Shown: in pieces, positions 50,037 through 59,129 of the stretch
Layout: the number at the start of each line of letters is the position of its first letter
Numbering within the stretch: position 1 is the first letter of the stretch
Assembly: GCF_004345245.1 (NCBI RefSeq)
Contig: NZ_SLUQ01000016.1
Location: 1 to 64,000, forward strand
Length of the DNA: 64,000 nucleotides
Reading direction: 5' to 3'
Source: Rhizobium sp. BK251
GTDB lineage: Bacteria; Pseudomonadota; Alphaproteobacteria; Rhizobiales; Rhizobiaceae
Position numbers and translations under genes: made by a program
The notes under the pieces: generated by a model
The model's database searches: none
Seen by the model: the letters and a program-made list of their open reading frames with translations, nothing else
What the model was told of the DNA's origin: nothing

Positions 50037-51695
50037 GTGATTCAACCATCGATTTCACCAAAGGGCGTCGACGAGATCCTGTACGGACCAGGCGAGCGAA
50101 AAACTACCGTGCAATTGAGTGGCTTCACCGATCAGGCGCGACTGACGGCCGAAACGTCACTCACCAGCAACGAGGGCCTAAAGCTCCGAGTCGCATCCAT
50201 GACTACGGTCCGCTTCGTCGAAAAAGAAATCTATATCGACGTCATTCCCGGAGAAGTGCCCGAAGGGCTTGAAAACGAAACCGAGACTGAGGCCGTGACC
50301 GTCTGGGAAGAGGAAGTTGTCCGCACCGTGCAGGGTGGTGGCCCTATCGACGTGGGACGTTCGGAGGCCGTCAAGGTCGATGTGTCGATCGAAGTGACTG
50401 ACCCGAGGTTCAGGCGGGGTACCGGCGTTTTAATGATTACCTCGGGTGTATTCGAGCGACCGATCGCCGTCCCGCTCGTCTTCCAAAGTGGAAGCCTGGT
50501 AGACTTCAGCGTTGCTCCCGGTGAACTTGGCGAGGAGCAGGGTGGGGTGGTTTCGGTGACGATTTCCGCAAGCCACCGCTCGGGGCCGGGTGCGGAAGTC
50601 ACATATGAGCTCATCGGTGACGCAGAGGCGGACCGCATCACCATGGAGCCAGCGGCTGTGCGGCTCAAGCTTGAGCCTGGCGATTCGAAGAAGGCGATTG
50701 CAGCCTTCAGAATCCCGAGAGATTGTGCACCGGAGGGTCATACACTCAGGATCCTCCAGCGTGGCGCATTTCCCGCAGATGGATGGCATGAACGCACTGT
50801 CACGCTGCACGTTAGGCCGGCACCTCCACCCGCTCCACGACCGACGCTTTCGCTCGAGACAGCGCGCGACAGCATTCAACAGGAATACTTGAGGCATGGT
50901 GGGCCTTCCGGTCGTCTCGGATATCCCACGAGCCCAGTCAAGATGAGTCCATTCGGTGGTTTGGCGACCCGATATTATCGTGGTGGGAGGATCGAGGCGA
51001 CGTTGCGGGACGGACCTATTGGAGTAGTGACCCAGGCCATCGTCACCTTCAAGGTCGTCGTGAGTTTCCTGGGATTTCGCTGCATTAGGGAATCTGACCA
51101 CGACCAGCTTACGCCGACCGACGAGCCATATTTCATTCTCGCAATCGACAACGCTACCGGCAATCCAATTGTTCAAAAGATTGGTCCCTTCGAAAACATA
51201 GAAACTGGAAGCGAAATAGGCGTCGGCCAAATATTCAAGATCGACAATCTCACGCCAAATCCGCTCTCGATCAGGGTTATCGCCTATGAGAACGACCAAG
51301 GAGACCCTAGCGAGACCGCACGAAAACTGCAGGAGAAAATGGTCGAACTCGCAAGAGCGGTTCAATCCCTCGCGGGAGCTGCAGGTGCTGATGCGGCCGA
51401 TGGTCCGGGGATCGGGCCAACGGCCGCTGCGAGTGTTGTGGGGGCGTTCGCAGGTCCATTGGGGGCACTCTTGGCCGCGGGAATTGTCCAAATCCTTGAT
51501 CTAGGCGATGACTACATTGGGCAGGGTGCGCAGCTCCTGTACGCAAGGACCGAGCTGGCCGGATCAGACCCTCCGCGCCAAGGCTCATTCCAAGGGCAGG
51601 ACTACAATGTGATGATCGAAATCAATGGCCGGGAGGAAGGGCACTACCAGCTGTTCTTCGACGTCGACGGAAGGACCATCAACGAGCAATCGTAG
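50037..51695 (+). CDS. Large protein of unknown function with an LGFP-like repeat
   Basis: The 552-residue protein has a GTG start 8 bases after AAGGAGG (50022-50028). It has no signal peptide or membrane helix except a glycine/alanine-rich hydrophobic stretch near 460-485 (AAASVVGAFAGPLGALLAAGIVQIL). The first 265 residues are beta-rich, with Ig-like strands (VDVSIEVTDPRFRRGTGVLMITSGVF; VVSVTISASHRSGPGAEVTYELIG). Near 285-325 is one LGFP-like unit (GPSGRLGYPTSP, then YYRGGRIE), a motif usually seen on cell-surface or hydrolase-associated proteins. The C-terminal half is unrecognised. It stands alone. Confidence 0.7.
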   Translation: MIQPSISPKGVDEILYGPGERKTTVQLSGFTDQARLTAETSLTSNEGLKLRVASMTTVRFVEKEIYIDVIPGEVPEGLENETETEAVTVWEEEVVRTVQGGGPIDVGRSEAVKVDVSIEVTDPRFRRGTGVLMITSGVFERPIAVPLVFQSGSLVDFSVAPGELGEEQGGVVSVTISASHRSGPGAEVTYELIGDAEADRITMEPAAVRLKLEPGDSKKAIAAFRIPRDCAPEGHTLRILQRGAFPADGWHERTVTLHVRPAPPPAPRPTLSLETARDSIQQEYLRHGGPSGRLGYPTSPVKMSPFGGLATRYYRGGRIEATLRDGPIGVVTQAIVTFKVVVSFLGFRCIRESDHDQLTPTDEPYFILAIDNATGNPIVQKIGPFENIETGSEIGVGQIFKIDNLTPNPLSIRVIAYENDQGDPSETARKLQEKMVELARAVQSLAGAAGADAADGPGIGPTAAASVVGAFAGPLGALLAAGIVQILDLGDDYIGQGAQLLYARTELAGSDPPRQGSFQGQDYNVMIEINGREEGHYQLFFDVDGRTINEQS

Positions 51696-51734
51696 GGGTG
51701 TCTTCAGAGAAAATAGGATCGTAGGCGAGGCTGC

Positions 51735-51875
51735 GCTGTGCACGCCTTGACGAGTTATTGCTCGCCCCGATGACAGGCGGTTCGGCTTCAGCCCATAGCG
51801 AGCCGCCATCTCGCCCACAGTCACGCCTGGACGTAAGATCTCCGAAGCCATCCGGTAGCTGTAGAGTAGCGCAGC
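51735..51875 (-). pseudogene. Remnant of an IS66-type orfA (helix-turn-helix part)
   Basis: On the reverse strand the frame MASEILRPGVTVGEMAARYG followed by LKPNRLSSGRAITRQG matches the helix-turn-helix of IS66-family TnpA proteins. The usual tryptophan of SSWR is replaced by glycine. Neither end of an element nor other transposase genes are present, so it is a scar. Confidence 0.6.
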
Positions 51876-52042
51876 CACCCCTTGAGGTGAGACGCAGCCT
51901 TCGGGTCCGATTTCTGTTTGAGGGCGATGCCGCGCATGATCTCGCCGAGGGTCATTCGCATCAAAGTGGATGCTAAGCGGATCAACTGAGCGCAGCGTGC
52001 CGCACCGGCCTCCCGAACGACGTTGGTGTCTACCATGTACAT
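51821..52042 (-). pseudogene. Broken VapC-type PIN-domain toxin
   Basis: The frame opens with the PIN signature MYMVDTNVVREA and resumes family similarity with MTLGEIMRGIALKQKSDPKAASHLKGWL. The connecting segment (SVDPLSIH) is in another frame, and the C-terminal catalytic acids are lost where the IS66 scar begins. Its ATG overlaps the antitoxin stop (TGATG), the normal arrangement of an antitoxin-toxin pair. It should be inactive. Confidence 0.7.
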
Positions 52043-52245
52043 CAGAAGGCGACGTCTCGGTTCGGCGTTTTATTGCGCGCCTTGACGTCCTTAGCGAGCA
52101 CATCATCCCAGCCAGGGCCGAAAAGCAGATCATCGACCAGCGAAGGCCGGCCGACGCGCCGCGTGACGATCTGTCGTACTTCGTGTCGCGCCTTCTGCAC
52201 CACCTTCGAGAGCTGGTTCTTGGCGTCCTGCAATTGCCATTCCAT
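52042..52245 (-). pseudogene. Phd/YefM-type antitoxin with internal deletion
   Basis: The 67-residue frame has the Phd start (MEWQLQDAKNQLSKVVQKAR) and the toxin-binding end (GRPSLVDDLLFGPGWDD, then RDVAF). The usual middle (about 20-25 residues after QIVTRR, which complete the DNA-binding fold) is missing. The frame is open and has GTGGAGAAG before ATG, so a shortened protein might still be made. With its broken VapC partner the module is decayed. Confidence 0.65.
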
Positions 52246-52454
52246 CGATCTTCTCCACACTAGCCGGTTCTGCCTAGCTGTGTAGAAGCGACTGTCGCCT
52301 ATATCAACAGCAACGCGCTGACGTCGGAAGGGGGCAATTAAGGCGTACTCTTTGACGGTTTCTCCACCTTTTCCTGTCAGAATAAGAGGCAAAGTGAAGA
52401 GGTCCGATAAGCCAATATTATCGGACATGGTACGCTGGCGACGGGCGGTGCGGT

Positions 52455-53150
52455 TTGCGGCCGCATCGATCCGCCAAACCGCGCAGTTGGGTTTTGTCCC
52501 ACGACAGGGACAGGCGGCCGTCCTCCTCGACGAGTGGGGACCTTCGCGAGACCGACGCCGCCTTTGCCGCCGGTATAGCACTGATATCGCTTGCCGAACT
52601 CGTGCGCATCGATCCAACATGGCTTGCTCTGGCGCTGATGCGAGGCAAGCTGGACGTCGCTTTTCTTCGCCCCGAGACGCAGAGTGTTGGTGTGTCCTTC
52701 AAGTTTTTGGCCAAGGAGCCACTGATCGCCGTACTGCCGGCGGACCATCGCTTGACGTCGCGCAAAAAGATCCGGCCGCAGGACCTTGCCCGCGAAACTT
52801 ACGTCAGTTCGGCTAGAATTTCTCCCGTATTGCAATCCGCGATCCAAGATTACGCGTCGAAAGTTGGGATCACCCTCAAGCCAGAGTACGAAGGTGACGG
52901 CCTGCCATCGGCAATGTCGCTCGTCGTATCTACAGGTGGAATAACGCTTATTCCGCTTTATGCGCAAAATATGCTGACGCCAAATGTAGTTGCTTGAGCA
53001 CTTGAGGGTGTGCCGCCGACAATTGATCTCACCTTAGGATACAACGATTCAAATTCCTCACCTTTGCTCCGCCGATTTTTGTCTCGTTCTGATGAATTAG
53101 TCGCCAACGTACAAAATCAGAGCATCATCCGTTATGCTGAAGTTCCATAG
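52455..53150 (+). pseudogene. LysR-type regulator pseudogene
   Basis: The frame encodes a LysR effector-binding domain (VSFKFLAKEPLIAVLPADHRL, then GDGLPSAMSLVVSTGGITLIPLYAQNML). It is interrupted by an in-frame TGA (52995-52997, probably a former CGA) before the natural C-terminus (ALEGVPPTIDLTLGYN, then SPLLRRFLSRSDELVA), which runs on to TAG at 53148-53150. The N-terminal helix-turn-helix is unrecognisable upstream. At least two lesions make it non-functional. Confidence 0.8.
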
Positions 53151-53272
53151 TAGGGAGTTGGGAGCGCCCACATTTGTTGGGCCTCCGCGATCCTCTAGGT
53201 AATCTTGCCCTCAAGGCGGGTGTCACGATTTAGCCGACGCCCTCGGACGGCGACCCGAAGGCGTTGCGTCTG

Positions 53273-53698
53273 TCAGAATTGAATCTCGATCAGCTCGGGA
53301 GGCTCCTTGTTGAAATCGGAATATCGAATCCACCGCGGCGTTGCTTTGAACATCACGGCCCCTCTCTCGATGAACTCCCTGGCGGTCGGAACGGCGTTGA
53401 GATAAGCTTCCTGGTATTGTTCGATATCCGCGGCAGGAACCCTTGTTGCCTCACCCTCGTATTGAACCGTGATGTTGTCGTCCCATCCGACAACGAACGC
53501 GACGCCGGGACGCTCCGCGAGATTGTTGAACTTCCTTGTCTCTTTGAAAGCGCTGAACACGATCTCAAGATTGTCGCGCACCGAGAAGTCGATCGTAGCC
53601 GCCTCCGGCGTTCCGTTGCGGTGGCATGTCGCAATGACCGCCAAGATGTGTTTCCTCAGGAATTCAAGGATCATGCGTTTCGTATGATCTTCGTCCAT
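53273..53698 (-). CDS. Pyridoxamine 5'-phosphate oxidase-family protein
   Basis: The 141-residue split-barrel protein contains ILAVIATCHRNGTPEAATIDF (about 16-36) and LEIVFSAFKETRKFNNLAERPGVAFVVGWDD (about 43-73), the flavin-fold core of PNPOx-like proteins. GAGGGATAAG precedes the ATG at 53698. Small members of this group bind flavin or F420 and reduce or bind small molecules; the substrate is unknown. It stands alone, after the LysR pseudogene. Confidence 0.8.
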   Translation of the reverse strand: MDEDHTKRMILEFLRKHILAVIATCHRNGTPEAATIDFSVRDNLEIVFSAFKETRKFNNLAERPGVAFVVGWDDNITVQYEGEATRVPAADIEQYQEAYLNAVPTAREFIERGAVMFKATPRWIRYSDFNKEPPELIEIQF

Positions 53699-54231
53699 TG
53701 TCTTATCCCTCAGTGTGTATTCTCGATTTTTGTACAGTCTCATAAGACAGTCCGCCGGCCTCAGCGGAATTCCTTACTTAGAGCAGACTGATAGGCCCGG
53801 CGCTTGGCGCCCTTCTGAACTTTCTAACAAACTTCGTGGCGATAGCACTTGCGGCGATGGTCGTATTCGTCGCGGCGGGCTTTCGTCCAAGGGCTCATCT
53901 GGCAGGCCGACGCCGTGGCGCTGTGATGATCGGTGTGATCTACATCACCATTGGCGGGCTGCTGATCTCAACACCGCGCAGCGCCTATGACTATTCAATT
54001 TCGGCACACGGATGCATCCGCCAGGTATTGTTGTCCCGCGATCGGACTTGTGCTTCATGTTCGATTTTCCCCTCCGGCAAGCAACGGCGCGTTTTCGATT
54101 ATCGAGACGATCAATAGTCAGGCTTCGGGCTACCTCGGCATCATCAATCATCACCCCAAGGCGGACATCTAAGGTGCTGGAGGTGGCGTTAACCGCTCCG
54201 CGCCATGGCCGGCAATTTCTCCGACAAGCTC
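53699..54231. other. Intergenic region with one doubtful hydrophobic frame
   Basis: A forward frame from GTG 53836 encodes two hydrophobic stretches (IALAAMVVFVAAGF and VMIGVIYITIGGLLI), but it has no ribosome site and a nonsensical tail. It may be a decayed membrane gene. Nothing else is evident. Confidence 0.4.
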
Positions 54232-55434
54232 TCACCGTAAGCGAGTTGCGGAACTAGTCCGACGACCGAACATCAAAAGAAAGGTCGCCCCGAGCATGCC
54301 TGACGTAACCGATCCCAACAGGATGCCGATCTTCACGTGATCCTGGATCGCCGGGTCGTCGAACGCGAGCAGGCCGATGAATAGGCTCATCGTGAACCCG
54401 ATTCCGCAAAGGAGGGCCGTCCCTGCCATCTGTCCCCAACTCGCCTTGGCGGGAAGATCGGCAAGGCCAAGTTTCACGAGTATGGCGACGACACCGAGCA
54501 CGCCAATCAGTTTACCAAGCACTAGACCTGCCGCGACGCCTATCGTCAGGGGTTCGGCCAAGACCTCCATCGTCACATTGGTAAAAGAAACGCCCGCGTT
54601 GGCGAAACCGAAAATCGGCACGATGATGAAGGCAACGGGTTTGTGAAGGGCATGCTCGAGCTTGTGCAGAGGTGACTCGGCATGCGACGCTTCGGGGGTG
54701 CCGGGTGTTATCTTCAGCGGGATCGACAAGGCAAGCATAACACCCGACAACGTCGCGTGGATACCGGACGCAAAGATCGAGAGCCAAAGAACGGCACCCA
54801 GAACTAGATATGGCCAGACAGCCTTCACCCCCATGCGATTGAGGGCGAACAGGGTGCAGAGGACGACTGCCGCGCCGATCAACGCCATCAAGCTCAGATC
54901 GGTGGTATAGAATAATGCAATGACGATCACGGCACCGAGATCGTCGATGATGGCGAGCGCCGCGAGGAATATTTTGAGCGATGCCGGAACGCGCGACCCG
55001 AATAAGGAGATCACGCCAAGCGCAAAAGCGATATCCGTCGCCGTCGGGATCGCCCAGCCACGTAGTGAGGATGGATCGTCACGGTTGAAGAAGACGTAAA
55101 AAAGCGCCGGAAGCAACATGCCGCCTGCGGCCGCAGCGCCTGGAAGAATACGGCGGCTCCAGCTCGACAGTTGGCCATCCAGCATCTCACGTTTGATCTC
55201 CAATCCTACCAGCAGGAAGAACACCGCCATCAGTGCATCGTTGATCCAGTGCTGTAGGCTAAGGGGGCCAAGGTCGACGTGTAGGACGTGGAAGTAACTC
55301 TCTGCGAGTGCGGAGTTCGCCGTGACGATGGCGAGCACGGCGACAGCCATGAGGACGATGCCGCCTGAAGCCTCGGCATCAAGAAAGTGACGAAGTGTCG
55401 ATTGAATGCGGCCCTTGATAACCGTTGAAGACAT
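54232..55434 (-). CDS. nhaA: Na+/H+ antiporter NhaA
   Basis: The 400-residue antiporter has about twelve helices and the NhaA hallmarks: TDIAFALGVISL, the ion-binding aspartate pair in AIIDDLGAVIVIALFY, and GGMLLPALFY. It exchanges sodium for protons to control internal pH and sodium. The start at 55434 follows AGGGAGCG; the frame is open upstream without similarity. It is followed, on the same strand further upstream, by a small disrupted membrane gene and the ClC gene. Confidence 0.93.
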   Translation of the reverse strand: MSSTVIKGRIQSTLRHFLDAEASGGIVLMAVAVLAIVTANSALAESYFHVLHVDLGPLSLQHWINDALMAVFFLLVGLEIKREMLDGQLSSWSRRILPGAAAAGGMLLPALFYVFFNRDDPSSLRGWAIPTATDIAFALGVISLFGSRVPASLKIFLAALAIIDDLGAVIVIALFYTTDLSLMALIGAAVVLCTLFALNRMGVKAVWPYLVLGAVLWLSIFASGIHATLSGVMLALSIPLKITPGTPEASHAESPLHKLEHALHKPVAFIIVPIFGFANAGVSFTNVTMEVLAEPLTIGVAAGLVLGKLIGVLGVVAILVKLGLADLPAKASWGQMAGTALLCGIGFTMSLFIGLLAFDDPAIQDHVKIGILLGSVTSGMLGATFLLMFGRRTSSATRLR

Positions 55435-55578
55435 GGGTTCGCGCTCCCTGTGGGAAGGTTGATTGAAGTCTCCGTCGATTTCGGGGGAACCCGCAGCGCA
55501 CGCAGCACACGCCGTGTCGGCCATACTAGGACCTGTTTTATCGGACTTCCAGCCACGAACTTCGAGGTGCACTGACTT

Positions 55579-55785
55579 TCAGTGCAGGAAATGGGGCGAC
55601 AACAGAGCGAGCCGCATCAACACGGCGGCAACGAAAAAGCCGACCACAAAACCTTGGAGACCCCTGGAACGTCATGGATGCCAGCCCAAGTAAATGGCAA
55701 GTGAAAAAACGAGCTGCGCGACACCCAAAATGCAGCACATGGCAAAAGCCGCGAGCAGGAAGTCCCTCTTTGAAGGATAGCGCAT
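55579..55785 (-). pseudogene. Small two-helix membrane protein with an in-frame TGA
   Basis: From ATG 55785 the frame gives 37 residues with one helix (FLLAAFAMCCILGVAQLVFS), then TGA at 55674-55672. The same frame continues with a second helix (GFVVGFFVAAVLMRLALLS) to TGA at 55581-55579. Read through, it would be a 68-residue two-helix protein. Either it is a pseudogene with a CGA-to-TGA change, or two tiny proteins are made. Confidence 0.4.
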
Positions 55786-55917
55786 GGTGCGTCTTAACCT
55801 GCAACGGCTACAATCCTCGATACCGTCCGCTGCGTGTCACGTAATCAGCATTCTGCGGAGAGATTTATGAACGACGGGCATAAGAAGCGTGAGCGGGGAA
55901 CCTCCACTGAAAAGCAA

Positions 55918-57216
55918 TCAGGTGACCGTCTGCTCTTTGCGGGCGGACCGTCCCTCATGCGACAGAATTCGTGACGTCACGTATCCAATCATGGACACCG
56001 CCATAATCGGGATAACTGCCTGATGATCACCAGTCATCTCCAGGATAATGACGAACGCGGTCATCGGTGCTTGAACGACGCCAGAAAAATAGCCTGCCAT
56101 TCCCAGGATCGAAGCAAGGGCAATGCTCGTCCCAAGCAAAGTTCCCACTGAACTTCCAAATCCGGCACCCACGGCCAATGAAGGCGCGAAGATGCCGCCT
56201 GGGATGCCCGACAGCATCGACAGGAAGCACGCCGCCAGTTTTTCGGCAAAAAACAGCACAGGCAGCGCTTGTCCTTCGACCGCGCCTCTGGCTTGCTCGT
56301 AGCCGGTTCCGAACGTAGCGCCGTTCGATGCGATGCCAATGACAGCGACAGCCAAGCCGCAAAGCCCCGCTACTGCCACCGCCCGCACAAGCGGCTGCGG
56401 ATGTACCCAGCGCCTGATATGCCGTCCATAGTGCAAGGCAAATCCACTAAAGCAAGCCCCGAGCGCGCCCCCGCCGACGCCGCAGACGAGCACAAGGCCC
56501 CAGTCTCCGATCTGAAGAGGTGCCGCTGACGCCTCTCCGAAGTAGTTATAACTGCCCGCGAGTGCGAGGGCAGCAAGACCGGAAAGAATTACGGCGGTCA
56601 GAACGATGCCGTTCGCACGCGCTTCGTAGGTCCGGCTCATCTCCTCGATCGCGAAGACAATTCCCGCAAGCGGCGTGTTGAAGGCGGCGGCGATACCCGC
56701 CGCCGAACCCGCGAGGATCAATCCCCGCGTCTGCGCGATCCCGCCGAAGCGGGCAACGGCGAGCATGATCGATCCGCCGACCTGAACGGTTGGCCCTTCA
56801 CGACCAATCGAAGCCCCGCAGAACAAGCCCAGTAGAGTCAAGGCGATCTTGCCGAACGCTATCCTGAGCGACAATAGCCGCGCCCGATCCTCGTCGTCGT
56901 GAAGATGCCGTGCTGCAATTGCCTGCGGAATCCCGCTTCCCTGCGAGTTTGGAAAGAACCTCGCCGCAAGGTAGGCAGATAGCATGAAACCGAAGGGAGC
57001 CATGAGCAGCGGAAGGAGGAACATGAGTTCGCCGGATGAGGTGAGCGTAGTGAACGCCTTTTGGGCAAAGTCTGCCATTTTGGCGAACGCAACGCTCACC
57101 ACGCCGATTGCGATTGCACCGAACCAGAAAATAATCCGTGGTCGCCAGAGCGAAAACGATCCCCATAAGACACGAGAACGACGGAGAAGCTTCGACTTGC
57201 GATAGGTGACAGGCAT
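55918..57216 (-). CDS. ClC-family chloride channel/antiporter
   Basis: The 432-residue protein has the selectivity motifs of ClC proteins: GSGIPQAI, GREGPTVQVGGS, and GIPGGIFAPSLAVGAGFG, spread over about ten helices, and no C-terminal CBS domain. Bacterial relatives are Cl-/H+ or F-/H+ exchangers; GREGP with a glutamate in place favours coupled exchange. The start at 57216 is a reasonable choice, although its ribosome site is weak. Together with nhaA it suggests a salt or acid-tolerance function for this region. Confidence 0.9.
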   Translation of the reverse strand: MPVTYRKSKLLRRSRVLWGSFSLWRPRIIFWFGAIAIGVVSVAFAKMADFAQKAFTTLTSSGELMFLLPLLMAPFGFMLSAYLAARFFPNSQGSGIPQAIAARHLHDDEDRARLLSLRIAFGKIALTLLGLFCGASIGREGPTVQVGGSIMLAVARFGGIAQTRGLILAGSAAGIAAAFNTPLAGIVFAIEEMSRTYEARANGIVLTAVILSGLAALALAGSYNYFGEASAAPLQIGDWGLVLVCGVGGGALGACFSGFALHYGRHIRRWVHPQPLVRAVAVAGLCGLAVAVIGIASNGATFGTGYEQARGAVEGQALPVLFFAEKLAACFLSMLSGIPGGIFAPSLAVGAGFGSSVGTLLGTSIALASILGMAGYFSGVVQAPMTAFVIILEMTGDHQAVIPIMAVSMIGYVTSRILSHEGRSARKEQTVT

Positions 57217-57743
57217 CGGGGACTCGGCGCTAAGAACGGTAAGAATGTCTTCTACGCCTACGGGCGCGCAAGGTCACTCCCGAGGCCGCCCTTCTTTCTG
57301 GGATTGAAAAGCGTGGAGAAAAAGAGCCCGGAGGAAGGCCCATACCCGAAACGCATCCAGGACGTGGGTTAAAGCACGCTCAAAGGACGGATTGCTGCTC
57401 AGTGCAACCTGTGGGGCGGTCGTTTGCAAGTAGAATTTCGAGTCCCCGCGTAGCTCGTTTCTCCGAACGCCGGCCGACTGCCGGGCCTTTTACAGACTTT
57501 CTTTCAAACATCATGCCCGCGCTTTAGTGCGTATCGTCTTACACCAGCTTGGCAATTCGAAAGCCATTTGATGCATGCACGGTGGTCGACGGGTCTCCTG
57601 CGAACATTAGCTCTTCATTTTATGTCATGTAATGATATTCTTTCAGCCTGCCTTGGGTGCCGATCCTGACGCAAGGTGAACAAGGGCAGAAGATACGCCG
57701 ACAAGTATGATCATGTGATGTGAGTGCGAAAATGGGGAACGAT
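57217..57743. other. Intergenic region with no convincing gene
   Basis: About 530 bases between divergent genes contain only unsupported short frames. I see no promoter I can assign with confidence. Confidence 0.5.
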
Positions 57744-58034
57744 ATGAACAAGCGCGCTGAGTTGGCTAACTGGGGAAGCCGGATTAACGTCGTACTACGC
57801 GAACAAGGTCTTTTGAACGCAAATGGAACTCTTGGCTCAGAAAGGGATGCTCTGCCGGTTGTCGTCGAGGTTGCTCTTGATGGCCTTCTTGAAACATCGG
57901 GCGAACTGAACGGATTGTTGAAAATTTGCAAGGCTGCGAGCAACAGGGAGCCACTGTCAGAAGTGGTATTGGATGCGGCACATTTGATGGCACGCGAGGT
58001 TTGCCTTGCACTTGAGGAGCCACGAGGCGCCTAG
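57744..58034 (+). CDS. Hypothetical protein (96 aa)
   Basis: ATG at 57744 has GGGGAA 5 bases upstream; an in-frame ATG lies 12 bases earlier. The soluble protein is acidic and mainly helical (LPVVVEVALDGLLETSGELNGLLKICKAASN), with a second helical block near the C-terminus (VLDAAHLMAREVCLALEE). No family is recognised. A strong GC hairpin (58070-58098) closes the unit. Confidence 0.55.
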   Translation: MNKRAELANWGSRINVVLREQGLLNANGTLGSERDALPVVVEVALDGLLETSGELNGLLKICKAASNREPLSEVVLDAAHLMAREVCLALEEPRGA

Positions 58035-58069
58035 GGATTTTGGCATCCGAAGACAGGCATGATTGAAAT

Positions 58070-58098
58070 GGCCCGCCCGAAATCATTTCGGGCGGGCC
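58070..58098. terminator. Bidirectional terminator-like hairpin
   Basis: GGCCCGCCCGAAAT and ATTTCGGGCGGGCC pair perfectly over 14 bp around a single C (a slightly larger loop in practice). It lies between converging genes ending at 58034 (+) and 58136 (-). No long T tract is present. Confidence 0.75.
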
Positions 58099-58135
58099 TG
58101 ATCGACTGGCGAACGCAATACGGCCAGACGATGAT

Positions 58136-58549
58136 CTAGCTTCCGGTGACCGGCGCCGCTTCCACTTGCGGCAGGGCTTTCATTTCCATCAGCTTCCTGG
58201 CGCAGGCGTCGGCGGCGCTGGCGACACTCTCGTCGATGCCGGCCACCGTCGTCCATCCACCATCCCTGATGAAATCGTCACGTTCCCAGGTCGACTTGGC
58301 CTTCAGCGCCTCGAGATTGTGCTCGGCATCGACCGCATTGACGAAATTGTGGACGCAGACGTCTGCCACAAGTTCGGCCCGTGCCTGGCGCACGGCATTG
58401 TCCGTCATCACCTGTGCCCGTCCGCCGAGCACCCATCCGCCCCAGGTGAAGCCCACCACCATCGTGAAGGCGCAAGCACCGACAAGCGACCAGGCCCACA
58501 TGGTCTTCGACGGGCGATAGGATGCCCACGTGCCATCGTTATCCTGCAT
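58136..58549 (-). CDS. Membrane-anchored hypothetical protein under MarR control
   Basis: The 137-residue protein has a short cytoplasmic lead, one transmembrane helix (about 18-40, WAWSLVGACAFTMVVGFTWGGWVLG) and a periplasmic helical domain with two cysteines (DVCVHNF and DACARKL) that could pair. GAGGCGAAC precedes the start at 58549. A near-perfect dyad 23-45 bases upstream of the ATG matches the operator before the adjacent marR gene, so it is likely part of that regulon. Function unknown. Confidence 0.75.
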   Translation of the reverse strand: MQDNDGTWASYRPSKTMWAWSLVGACAFTMVVGFTWGGWVLGGRAQVMTDNAVRQARAELVADVCVHNFVNAVDAEHNLEALKAKSTWERDDFIRDGGWTTVAGIDESVASAADACARKLMEMKALPQVEAAPVTGS

Positions 58550-58571
58550 AGCAGTTCGCCTCGGCCTCAGT

Positions 58572-58594
58572 TCTATATCACGCCATGATATAGA
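58572..58594. promoter_or_regulatory. MarR operator copy before the membrane-protein gene
   Basis: A 23-bp dyad has the core ATATCACGCCATGATAT (58575-58591) and one mismatched pair. Its core shares ATCAYGCCATGATA with the operator before marR (59115-59129). Confidence 0.75.
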
Positions 58595-58648
58595 TTTGAC
58601 GCCGAGGCTCAACCGAATTGCGATCACATCCAGTTGATTAGGGAATGC

Positions 58649-59095
58649 TCAGGCAAGTGCGGCAAGATGGCGTAGCATGGACAGGGAATCGGCCAGAAGC
58701 GGTTCGTTTGCGTTGATCGCCTGAAGGTGGATCCTTGCCAATGCTTCGAGCACAGCTTCGCCCGTCGCCGTTAGTCCGATCAGCACGCTTCGCCTGTCGT
58801 CTTCTGATGGAATGCGTTCTGCGAGACCCGCAGCTGAGAGCCGATCAGCGAGTTGAACTGCGCCGTGATGCTGAATAAGCATCTGTTCAGCGAGCTCGCG
58901 GATCATCACTCGACCGCCCTTCGCCGTCTTGATTACCAGCATCGCCTGGTACTGCTGGGATGTCACTTCAGCATCGGCAAGTACCTTCTCGCTGAAAGCC
59001 AGGAACCGTCGCATGGCAAGCCGAAAGCCGGCCAGTCCCTCGTAGACGCCCTGCGCCAGTGCGGAGCGGACCAATTGCCCATCGTCGATTGGCAT
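58649..59095 (-). CDS. MarR-family transcriptional regulator
   Basis: The 148-residue protein has the MarR winged helix: VTSQQYQAMLVIKTAKGGRVMIRELAEQMLIQHHGAVQLADRLSAAGLAERIPSEDDRRSV in outline, about 44-105, with the wing arginines in EDDRRSV. AAGGA precedes the ATG. It lies 100 bases upstream of the membrane-protein gene on the same strand. Matching dyads before both genes indicate autoregulation and repression of the membrane protein; the ligand is unknown. Confidence 0.88.
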   Translation of the reverse strand: MPIDDGQLVRSALAQGVYEGLAGFRLAMRRFLAFSEKVLADAEVTSQQYQAMLVIKTAKGGRVMIRELAEQMLIQHHGAVQLADRLSAAGLAERIPSEDDRRSVLIGLTATGEAVLEALARIHLQAINANEPLLADSLSMLRHLAALA

Positions 59096-59114
59096 ACAGA
59101 AAATCCTTTTCTTG

Positions 59115-59129
59115 TATCATGCCATGATA
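59115..59129. promoter_or_regulatory. MarR operator before marR
   Basis: TATCATGCCATGATA is a perfect 15-bp dyad 20 bases before the marR start codon, matching the copy at 58572-58594. Confidence 0.75.

Noticed and set aside
53836..54117. Hydrophobic forward frame of 93 codons
   Set aside because: No ribosome site and a nonsensical cysteine/serine-rich tail; at best a decayed membrane gene, noted in the intergenic entry.
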